From Apiosordaria backusii (Eukaryota > Ascomycota > Sordariomycetes > Sordariales > Lasiosphaeriaceae): 64,000 nt of DNA. Below are positions 47,201 to 58,800 of the stretch, one piece after another. The stretch is taken from contig JAUKTV010000003.1 of NCBI GenBank assembly GCA_030549205.1, positions 3,162,001-3,226,000 on the forward strand, given 5' to 3'. How positions within the stretch are numbered: position 1 is the stretch's first letter; the number at the start of each line of letters is the position of its first letter. A program made the translations under genes and the position numbers. The notes under the pieces are model-generated. The model saw nothing but the letters and a program-made list of their open reading frames with translations. It had not been told where the DNA came from and made no database searches.

Positions 47201-50200
47201 TATAATAGGCCCTATAGATACTATATAGATGCCTTTATTACTATTATTACTATTAAAGTCTTTAAAGACCTTTAAAGCTAGGTTATAAAAGTTTACTATA
47301 TAGATAAATAAATCTTTAGCCTTAGGCCTTTCTTTAGGGCCTTTAGGCCTTTTAAAGCCTTTCTTCTTTTTCTTTTAAGGAAAGCTATTAAAGCTACTAT
47401 TACCATTACTTTTAAGCTTTTTACTTAAGAAAACCTTCTTTTTAATACCTTTATAAAGGCCTTTTTTACTTTTATAGGCTATATCTTTAGTGGTAGTAGA
47501 GGCTAGAATATGCTATTTTTTTAATAGGTCTGCTATTAAAAAGCTTAAGTTAATAGTATTTATATTTTAGCCTAGTACTTTAGTAGTCTATATAGTGCTT
47601 TATTACCTTTTAGCTTACTATAGGAAGCTCTTTTCTATAGCCTATAGGTATTGATTTACTTAATCTATAGTCTAGAGGTTAATGCCAGTTAGTATAAGCC
47701 GGCTAATTATATTAAAGAACTTAATGTTAAAGTCTACTAAAGAGTCTGTAAATTAATAGAAATTTAAAAAATGGTATTTTCTATAAAGGTTCCTTCGTTA
47801 TAATTTAGTACTATAAGAATACCTTTAAATGAACAGTTTATAGGCTTTAATAGGGCTTAGGCTAAGTTATATAGACTTAATACTACTAAAAAAGACTAGT
47901 AGAATTATTATTAGGCTTTTAAACTTAAATTAAATAAAGGAAGTAGATTTTTAATATTCAACTTATAATAAGGTTAAGGCAATAAAAAGGCTTTAATTTT
48001 CTACTATTCCAGACCTTTTTAAGGCTTTAGGTTCTATTAAAGGCAATACTTTTAAAATTAAACCTATACTTTATAATAGGCTTTCTATAGTGTTAATTTT
48101 AATAGACTAAAAATCCTAATTTAAGTAACCCTTTTACTTACTAAATATTAAAGGACTAACTGTACTAAACACTATAAAAGGCTTTTTTAAAGGCCTAAAG
48201 AATCGCTACAATCAGTACTTTATTTATTTTTACTATAACAGTAAGAAAGAAATTAACTATAAATTATAGGCCTGGTTTTTTACTAAAGGTATTGAATTTT
48301 TTACTTTTAGGCCCTATATTTATAAGCAAAATAGCCTAATTAAATGCTCTATTAGAATATTTTTAAACTGATTATAGGCTATAATAATATTATTATAGTT
48401 TCTTTAATACTTATAGTACTATATAATGCCTATAGTATTTAAATTAGTTAACTATATAGTAATTAATAATAAAGACTTAACTTTTTACTAAACGCTTTAT
48501 AATAAATTAAAGCCTTTCCTTTTTTATAAGCCAAACTTAAGTTAATTTAAGGCTATAGGCTCTTTTATAGAGCTCTTTATTTCTATTAAAAAAAGGTCTA
48601 AAGCTTTAAAGCTATAGGCCTATATAAAGCTTAATAAGCTATTAGCCGTTTTTAAAAGTAAGAACTATTAAATATAAATACCAGTTAAAAGGACAATAGT
48701 AAAATCTTCCTTTATTAATATAGTAAATAAACCTACTATAATTTAAAGTATTATTACTATTTTAAAAAGGGATTTAAACTAAAGGAAGGTAAAGTTACTA
48801 TAATTAGTAAATAAAAATAGCAATCTATACTTTAAATATAACTTAATCGGCCGATTAAGTTTATAAATTGGCCAATAGGCTAATATTGAAAAATTCTTTA
48901 ATAGTAAGCTAATTAATAAACTTACTATTTAAAAGGTTATAATTGATAGTAGCTTAAAGCCTTTTAATAAGCCTATTATAGGCTTTAAGGTTAGCTTAGA
49001 ACCTTTTATTAAAGACTACTTATTAATAAAAATAGAAGAACTATATTTAAGTATAGGTAAAGATATTAAAATAAGCACTAGCTAATTTATTAAATTAATT
49101 TTAACTAAAGCTAAGGCCTATTACTATAGGGTCTTTAAAGGTCCTTTTAATATTAATTTACTACCTTAAATATTAAAATAAGTACTAAAGAACTTTAAAA
49201 AATCCTACTAGCTAAAGGCTATATATAGTAAATTTAAGTAAATAGTTAATTAAGAAACCTTTAAGTTCTTTCCTTAAGGTACTTTCTTTAAAGACTATAT
49301 GCTATTAACTAGTAGGTTAGTACGATATAAGAAAATTAATAAAGAAAATAGGCTTTTAAAGTTTAAAGGTAGGTTAGTTATTAAAGGATTTTTATAAAAG
49401 AAAGGCTTAAATTTTATAAAGACCTTTGCTTTTATTACTATACTATTTACTTAATATATACTGCTAATTATAGCGGCTTTATTAAATTAGGAAATAAAGT
49501 AGATCGATTTTATAAAGGTATTTTTTAATGGCTATTTAAAAGAAAAGAATTATATAGTTATATTTAAAGGCTTCTATAAATTCTACTATTTAACAGACTT
49601 AACTATTAAAGTTAAGCTGTATAGATAAGGCTTTAAGTTTAAAACCAGTTAAATAATTTACCTCTTTAAGGCTCTATATAGCTTAAAGTAAAGCCCTAGG
49701 CTTTAATAAGCTAAACTTACTAAACTATTAAAAAAAAAAGGTTTTATAGTATTAATTTCTAACTTTACTATCTTTTATAATCCTAAAGCTAGGACTTTTA
49801 TAGTAACCTATATTAATAATTATTTAATTATAGGCTTTAATAAGGCCTATATTTAATAGCTTAAGAAAAGCTTAAATAAGGTTTACTTAATAGAAAATAA
49901 AAGTCCGGCTTTTTTCTTTTTAAGTATTTAAATAATAAAAGATAGGCATTGCTTTCTTTTATAGCTTAGCTAAGTTTAATATATATAAAAGGTAATTAAA
50001 ACCTTTAGCTTTAAAAATAGCTATAAAATACTAGTTTCCTTATAGCTTAAAATAGTAGCCTAATATAAAGACTTTAAATTAAAAGGAAGCTTTATAAATA
50101 AGTCAGATTATATACTATTCTAATATATAGTAAGCACTATAATATATTTAATAACCTAAATAAGGCTTAATATTGCTTTTACAGTATAGTAGCTTTTAAA

Positions 50201-51872
50201 AAGCATACAGTAGCTTACTATAGTAAACTTAAACGGTGTTAAAAATCTTTTAAAGTATTTAAATAATATAGAAAATTTAATAATCGCCTATACCTATAAT
50301 ACTATTAGATTTATTAAAAAGGAAAGTACTATAGTATCTATAGGCTTTATAAATTCAGACTTTATAGAAGATTTAAAGGCTTTAAAATTTACCTATAGCT
50401 TTATATTTAAAGTAACCGAAGGCTTTATAAGCTGGAAATTAAAAAAGGCTAGTACTATAAGCCTCTTTACTTTAAAGTTTAAAACCGATATACTTATTAA
50501 AGCTATTTATAAAGCTCTATAAATTAAAGAGGTTTATAAAGAGCTAAAGTATACTTTAATAAGCTCTACTTTACTATATAGTAATAATATTAGCTTTATA
50601 ACTATTGCCTATAACTTAGTCCTTTATAATTATATTAAATATATATTGCTAGAATACTATTAAATTAAAAAGCAAGTTAAGATATTATAGGTTATTATTA
50701 ACTACTTAAATATTAAATAAATACCAGCTAATAAGCTAATTAAACTACTAGCTAGTTAGAAATTTAAAACCTTTATAGGTCTTTTAAGTTTAAGAAATAA
50801 GCCTATAGAAGAAAAGTTAGTAAAGGAATAGATTAAAAAACCACCTTTCCTATATTTAATTTTTCTTTATAAATTAGTTTATAAAAGTAATTACTTAATA
50901 CTTAAATATATAGGCCTTAACTCTTTATATACCTTGAATTTTAATTTTTTAATTAGTTAGTTAGTTTATTAGTTTTAGCTTACTATAGTAGGCCTTAAAT
51001 TTAAATTTAAGCCTATTACTTACTATAAGTATAAAAAAAAGTATTAAATTAGGTCCTTATAAGGCTTAAGTTTATAATAGATAGCTACTATTATACTATA
51101 TAATAAAAGCTTAAATTAAAAAGCCTACCTGTTAGCTATCCGGTACTTACCTAGTACCTTACTTTACTATAAAGCTATTTAAAGACTTATATTCTACTAA
51201 CTAGTAAGCTAAACCGCCTATAATTTTATATTTAAACTACTAAAGCTTATTACTATAGGCAATATAAATAGCCTAACCTTAACCCTATATTAACCTACAC
51301 TTTAAATTAAGGGTATTCGGTTTTATAGCCCTTTTATATAGCCGTAAGTCGATTTTTAAAGAGCTATAAAACATACTAACTTAGCTACCTATAAAACCTA
51401 TAGTTAACTATTAGGCTAATTAAATTAGCTTAAAATTAGTAAGCCTATAGTTAAGTAAATATATTATTACTATACTAAACTATAGGCCTATAGGCCCTAT
51501 AGATTAAAAGCTATAGAAGGCTTAGTAAATAGTTTACAGGGCTTAGCAAACCTCAGGGTCAACCAAGCTATACTCTAGCCCATCTGCCCGCTAAGGTATA
51601 TAAGGCACCGCACGTCAGTCGGTAAATATATAGTAAAGGTCAAGTACAAACCTTACTATAAAGAATATTACAGTAGATTTATAGAAAGCTAGTACTATAA
51701 TATAATTGTTTACCTACTATTTTTCTATCCTGTAGTACCTATAAGGTACTATATTCTAATACCCCAGTATTAAGCGATAGATATTATGCATAAGATTTCT
51801 GCTACACTGTGAGCTAGTATATAAGCACTAATTACAGGGCCCTTAGGCCTGTAATTGGCTATGCCTATTCAA
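44277..51872 (+). pseudogene. Ty1/copia element D, both LTRs present, RIP-mutated, with internal inversion
   Basis: LTRs 44,277-45,107 and about 51,042-51,872. The gag fossil runs to about 46,262. Integrase-region sequence from about 46,263 to 47,866 lies in reverse orientation. RT-RNase H runs 47,867-51,030 (IDFIKVFFNGYLKEKNYIV near 49,510; YINN at 49,809-49,820 where YVDD is expected). Stops occur throughout. Flanking 5-mers (cctgt; atatt) do not match. The 3' LTR is far more mutated than the 5' LTR. Confidence 0.8.
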
Positions 51873-53486
51873 ATATTTATATAAGTAAAACCTTTTTAAT
51901 AAAAGTAAATTAACTCTATTTTTAAAAGTTAACCTTTAAATCTTTGAACTTTACTATATTTTTAAAAAAAGATATATTAACTTTTATATTATTTACTTCT
52001 TATATATAAGTTCTATTATATAAATATAAATTCTATAATTACTATATTTTAAATATATTAAAGTTTAAATTTATAAAATACCAAGATATTAATTAATAGT
52101 AATTTCTGTTTAATTTTTTTTTGAAATCTATATAATATTGAATATTATAACTTCCTTATATTATTATACAATATCCTTTTTATAATTTATTAAACTATTT
52201 ATTTATAATTTAATATATTTTTATTAATTTAATTAAATAAATTTAATTATTATATTACCTTTTTTATATATAGTAACTTTATTAATATTAATATTATATT
52301 ATTTAACCTTCTTTTTAATATTTTTATTAATTCTTACTTTATTAACCTCTTTATTAACTTTCTTATTAATAATACTTAATATATATTATGTTATAAATAT
52401 TATTTTAAGGTTCAGTGGTATATATATAAGATGTATTATATAGATACTTACGATTAATATAATCGTAAACAGTATCTTTAAGTTATTTAGTATACTATTA
52501 AACTAGCTACCTATTAAGGCGTCTTAGCCTTTATTATTATATTAACGATTAATATTAGCTTTACTAACTATCCTTTTACTTTATCTTTTTATATAAATAC
52601 TTTATCTTAAGTTTTTTTATTATTTTTATTAATTTACAATCTTCGATCGAGTTTAATTAACTTCTATTAATCGATAGAGTTCAGTGTATTATTTAGAAGA
52701 TAAAATATTAAGCTTATATATAGTTAAATCTTAAGTATAGGTAAGGCTTATATTTCGTTTTTTACTATCTTTTTTTAACCTTATTACTATCTTATATTAA
52801 GATTTTATACTTATAGGCTTTTAGTATAATTATATATTACTATTATATTAATACTATCTTTTAATCATTAAATTGTATAAAATAGACCTATATTTAGAAT
52901 TATAAATAGTCGATTAAGTCTTAATATAGTAAGTAATGTAAGAGAGGAATGTAGTAGGTAATATAAAAGAGAAATAGTAAAGAAGAATAAAATCCTTTTT
53001 AACTTTATATAGCTACTAGTACTTAACTTTAGTATAGGCTAGCAAGGAAGTTATTAGCATAATTATAAGTAATTCGGTAGTAAAAGAGGTATTTAGAAAG
53101 TTTAGCTATAATATTATTACATAAGTTTATTATTAAATTTAATAATAGAAGGTTTAATTATATAATAAGTATATAATAACTATATAATAAGTATATAATA
53201 AGTATATAATAAGTATATAATAAGTATATAATAAGTATATAATAAGTATATAATAATTATATAATTATAACAGTAGCCTTATATAGTTTAAGTGGTATAC
53301 TAAATTAACTATAAAGAAAACTAATACAAAGTATAGCGTTATAAAAGAATTTTTTTTTAGAAGCTTTACTTTTTAAAGAGATATTATAAATATTATTAAA
53401 AAGAATAAGCTTTTTATTTTAACTGTTACGGCATTGGTTATAACCCCTAAGCTCTTAGGGGCTTTCTATAGCTTAGTTAGCACCTG
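51873..53486. other. AT-rich degenerate DNA with 11-bp tandem array
   Basis: No frames. The first 200 bp resemble the tandem-repeat DNA left of 35,319. Eight 11-bp units (gtatataataa) fill 53,169-53,256. From 53,424 the composition rises and an 8-bp-arm hairpin (cccctaag/cttagggg) lies at 53,444-53,461. Confidence 0.6.
53169..53256. repeat. Eight tandem 11-bp units
   Basis: gtatataataa repeated in register; the second unit starts with c. Confidence 0.9.
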
Positions 53487-53491
53487 CAGGC

Positions 53492-54170
53492 TGTTGAGAT
53501 AGGTGTCTCACAGGCCTATAGGTATAGACCTGTGTAGAGAACAGCGCAGAATACTGAGAGTAAAGAGGGCTTTGTCTGCAGTATACGATAGTGGCTGGGC
53601 ACTAAAGGAAGGTAGATTATAAGGGCGATACCCTGCAATATATAGAAAGTAGACACTGTAATATAGGCTTATAAAGTACTATAAGATATAGTAAACCAAT
53701 ATATTGAATTAACTTATTAGCTAGGAAAATATTATAGTAAATAGTCGTAAAGGATAAGACCTATTATAGGTCTTCGGCCTTATATTACTTTCCAAACCTC
53801 TTTCTATTCTAGGGCCCGAATGCCTGTTAAGTCTACTAATTACAGAGCCTAAATGCCTATTAAGTCCGCTAACTATAGGGCCTAAATGTCTGTTAAGTCT
53901 GTTAACTGCAGACTTAGCCGGCTAGCTAAGTCTGACTATTAAGTACGCTAACTGGAAGCCGTTTACAGGGTATAAGGCACTAATATTTTACCGTTATAGT
54001 ATACTAACCGCCCGGAGCTTCGGACTGCTTTAAAGGTCTAAAGACCATTGCAATTGCCGTAGTAAAGTGTTAGTAAGCGCTGTGATTTTAAGCCATTAGT
54101 TATTGTTAGCCCTGTAGGTTATAGGCCAAAATACACTGTAAAGTCTACAACTAAGTGCTATATTTCAACA
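53492..54170 (-). mobile_element. Solo LTR (679 bp) with perfect 5-bp target duplication
   Basis: Plus-strand ends TGTTGAGATA and ATTTCAACA, flanked by caggc at 53,487-53,491 and 54,171-54,175. It is the same family as 41,051-41,696 in opposite orientation. It has three units of the internal 33-bp repeat (about 53,813-53,912) against two there, which accounts exactly for the 33-bp length difference. Confidence 0.88.
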
Positions 54171-54175
54171 CAGGC

Positions 54176-55844
54176 CTATATAAGGCCTACTCCTAGAACC
54201 TTAGCCTCAGCTAGGTATTATGGCATTAGCTAATGCCCTACTTCCTGGTTTGGCCCTATCTGCTAGGACCTTATCTTATTAATACTTTACCTTTTACTAG
54301 CCTTATCTTTATATTTTAAAAACCTTATAAGGTTAATTAAGTAAAACCTCTCTTCTTTGTTTTTATTACAGTGCTAATTAAGGACTAGGTAGAATATCTT
54401 GTTATTATATTGAAAAGAGGGAAGGGAAAGGGAACGAAGCTCTTTTGAAATTAGGTATTTAAATATATATCGCTAAGGCTTAAGTACCTTACTTTATTTA
54501 TAAATTAATATAGTATTATAGTAGTACCCCCTTCTTTTAAAATATAGTTACCTTTAATTGTAATTTAAAAACCTCTTTTAAAAATAAAAAATCTAACTTT
54601 AAATACCTTTAACTTTAGGCCGTTATTATATTATAGAGGTAGGGTTATTTTAATACCGTTATTACCTTATTATTATATCGTTATACTATTATTTTAATAA
54701 TCATAATATTATTAAAAGCCTTACTTTTTTTTTATTTAAGTAAATACCTTATTTTATAATAGTTTTTTACTTAACTTATAAACTTCTTTATTTATAATAT
54801 TTTCTTTTTTTATTAAATTATTATAATGCTTTTTTTATTATTTAAATTATTATAATGCTGTTCTTTTTTTTTATAACTTTTATTTTTACTATTAGTATTT
54901 TACTTTTAAATTATTATCTTTTAATTACTTCCTTTTTTTAAAATCTTATTTTTATTATAATTTACGATTATATTTTAAAGTATTTATTAATAAAACTATA
55001 CGCTTATAATCTATTATTTTACCGTTATTTATATATCTTATTAGTATTTGCAGATTAAGAAGTTTAAAGTTAATAAGAAAAATTATTTTTAATTAATTAT
55101 TATTTTATAAACGTAAATAAAGAAAAATATAAAGTATATATTTAAAATAAATCGAATTATAATTAAGTAAATATTTATTTTATTTTTATATTTTATAATC
55201 AAGTCTTTTATTTTTTAACTTTAGATTCTTGCTGAAATATTTAGTAATTTTAAAGACGTTTATTTAATATTAGATTTTCTTTTTTAATTTTAAAAGACTT
55301 TAAAGGACTATAATATTAATAAAAATAATAAAGAATAGTTTATTAACTTCCGTTATTTAATTAAAGTTTATAAGGATTTTATTAAAGTTATTATTATAAG
55401 TTATTATATATTACTTTCTTATTTTACTTTATTAATATTTTTTATTTATAATACTTTATTATTACTTTAAAGTTAATGATTAAAATGTAGTATAAATTTT
55501 ACCGTTTTATTGATTTTAAAAAGGATATTAAAGTATATTTTTTTATTTTAATTTTTACTTAATTTATTATAAACTTTATTGTAAACTGTTTATATTATAT
55601 ACTTTTAATTTTTAATTATATACTATTAGACTATAATTCTTTTTTATAGTTCCCTTTTTATTTTTTAAAACTTTCTTAAAGAGTTTAATAAAACCGAAGT
55701 TATTTTGAAAAAGTATTAATATATAATTATAATATAATTACTTTTAAAAAATTCCGTTTATAACTTTATAGTTATTACTATAAATATAGTTTATATTAAA
55801 ATTATAAATGTCCTAATTATATATTATTTAAAAAGTATCGTTAA
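54176..55844. other. Degenerate DNA between solo LTR and copia element
   Basis: The first 180 bp are of balanced composition, including a perfect 16-bp palindrome (ggcattagctaatgcc) at 54,222-54,237, and continue the element split by the solo LTR. The rest is AT-rich without frames or recognisable fossils. Confidence 0.5.
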
Positions 55845-58800
55845 TGTTAAACTAGGTCCCTGTAAGGCCTAAGTTTACAGTAGGTGGCTGCTATTATACT
55901 ATATAGTAGAAGCTTAAGTTAGAAAGCCTACCCGTCAGCTACCCGGCACTTACCCGGCACCTTACTTTACTATAGGGCTATTCAAAGGCCTGCATCCCGC
56001 TAACCAGTGGGCTAAACTGCCTGTAATTTTATATTCAGGCTACTAAGGCCTACTACTGTAAGCAATATAAGTAGCCTAACCCTAACCTTATATTAACCTG
56101 CACTTTAAGTTAGGGGTGCTCAGTTTTGTAGCCCTTTTATATAGCCGTAAGTCGATTTTTAGAAAGCTATAAACTATACTAACTTAACTGCCTATAAAAC
56201 CTATAGCTAACTACTAGGCTAGCTAAATTAGCCAAGAATTGGTAAGCCTATAGTTAAGTAGGTATATTATTACTATACTAAATTATAGGCCTATAGGCCC
56301 TATAGGTCAGAAGCTATAGAGAGCTTAGTAAGTGGTTTATAGGGCTTAGCAAACTTTAAGATCAACTAAGCTGTACTTTAGCCTATTTGCCCGCTAGGGT
56401 ATATAAGGCACTGTATATTAGTCAGTAGATATAAGGTAAAGGTCAAGTACAAACCTTACTATAGAAATTATTATAGTAGATTTATAGAAGGCTAATACTA
56501 TAATACAATTATTTACCTACTATATTTCTATCCTATAGTACCTATACGGTACTATATTCTAATACCTTAATATTAAGCTATAGGTATTATATATAAAATG
56601 TCTACTATACTATAAGCTAGTATATAAGTACTAATTATAGAGCCTTTAAGCCTATAATTGGCTATATCTATTTTAATAGGTTATAAGTTTAAAAGATACT
56701 TAGTTAGATTATAGGCTTATAAGCTTAGGCTTAAAGCCTTCTATAAATAACAGTTTAGGCTACTATAGACTATACTATAAGTAGACTATAAAATCACTAA
56801 TTTTAAAGCCTACCTATCGAAGTAGGATTTTAAAGTAAATACTAAGCTTACCTTACTTTATTAGTTTTTCTAAAGGCCTATAAGGTTTAAATTTATACGT
56901 ATTACTAAATTTATTATACCGTAAGGTATATAAAAATTAGGCCTAATAAGGTACTAAAGGCCTATAAAATATAAGCTTACGAAAGTTAGAAATAGCCTTT
57001 TACTTTAACTATAGCTAAATAGGTAGTTCTGTAAATCCTAAAGGTAGGTAAAAAAGTAAGAAGGTAAAGCGACCTTTTTAGCTATTATTGCTATTAGTAG
57101 TTATAGTAATTTACTATATAAAATAAAGCCTATTCTTTAAGGCTTTTAACCACTATAGACCTAGCCCTTTTACTATATAAGCAAACTATAATTAAAGCCT
57201 TAATTAAAAACAGTATTAAGCTAAGGTCTTAAAGTCTTATAGGACATTTTAGTAGTAAATATACTAAGCCCCCTATAGATTTAAAAATATAAAATATTAA
57301 GCCTAAGTAGAGGTCTTTTAAAAAGGAAGAATCAGTGGATTCTTACTGTATATAGGCCTTTACTATTTAACTAAAAAAGTAAAAGGCTTAGATTTAACAG
57401 TTATAAGGTACTGTAATTAAAGTAATAGAGTAAATTATGCTTTTAATAGTAGTTTAAAGCACTTTAAAATAGCCTAAGGCTACTATAACTACTCTTTTAA
57501 TAGTAATTAAAACTATATATTTAAAAGCTATAGCGGCCTATTAATTAAGACTTAAGGCTAATAGTAATTCTATAAAGGTCCTTTATACTACTATAGCTAT
57601 TAAAATAACTAAAAAGGTTTATAAATTCTCCATTAATTAAAGGCTTATAGGCCCTAAGAATTTCGATCTATAAAAACAGGGCCTAAATATTATACTATAT
57701 ACTATCGATATAGCTACTTTTATAGAGGACTTTACTATAATAGCCTACTAGAGTAATACTAAATAGGCTTTATTATTAATATTATTTTAAAATAATATAG
57801 CCTTAAGCCTTTAAGCTTCTATTTTATAGTAAATAAGCCTTATTAAAACTTATAAACTGCTTATTTAAAGGTATTCCTATAGTGCTAAATTATAGTAAGG
57901 GAACCTTTATAGAGAATACTATTCTTTAAACTTCTATTAATTTACAGGCTTTTTAATAGACTTTAATGTTAAGTTCTTTAATATAATTAACTAGCTTATA
58001 TTAGCCGGTATTAACCTTTAAACTATAGATTAAGTAAATTAATACCTATAGGCTATAGAAAAGAGTTTCCTATAGTAGGCTAAAAGATAATAAAGCGCTA
58101 TATAGATTGCTAAAGTATTAAGCTAAAACATAAGTACTATTGACTTAAGCTTTTTAATAGTAGACTTATTAGAAGAATAGTATATTCTAACCTTTACTAC
58201 CGTTAAAGGTATAGTCTATAAAAGTAAAGAAAGCTTTTATAAAGGTATTAAAAAGAAGGTTTTTTTAAATAAAAAGTTTAAAAGTAATAGCAATGGTAGC
58301 TTTAATAGCCTTAGTAGCTTTCCTTAAAAGAAAAAGAAAAAAGGCTTTAAAAGGCCTAAAGGCCTTAAAAAAGGCTTAAGGTTAAAGATTCATTTACCTA
58401 TATAGTAAGCTTTTATAATTTAACTTTAAAGGTCTTTAAAGCCTTTAATAGTAATAATAATAATAAAGGTATTTATATAGTGCCTATAGGGCCTATTAAA
58501 GGCGTTAAAAGCGTTAAAAGTAAGGCCTTAATAGTACTCTCTTTAAAGGATGCCTTTTTATATAATATTAAGTCTATTAACTATATTATTAACAGTCAAA
58601 AATAGTTTACTAATTATAAGCTTAATAATAGCTTATTAAGGACAATTTATATAAAAGGGGGTCCTTTAATATTTAAGGGCTTTAAAACTACTGTATTTAT
58701 AGTACTTTTATAAAAAGAATCCTTTAAATATATTAAGCTTAAGTTTAAAAATACTCTATATATTCCTTAATTTAATATTAACCTTTTTAATAATATACTA

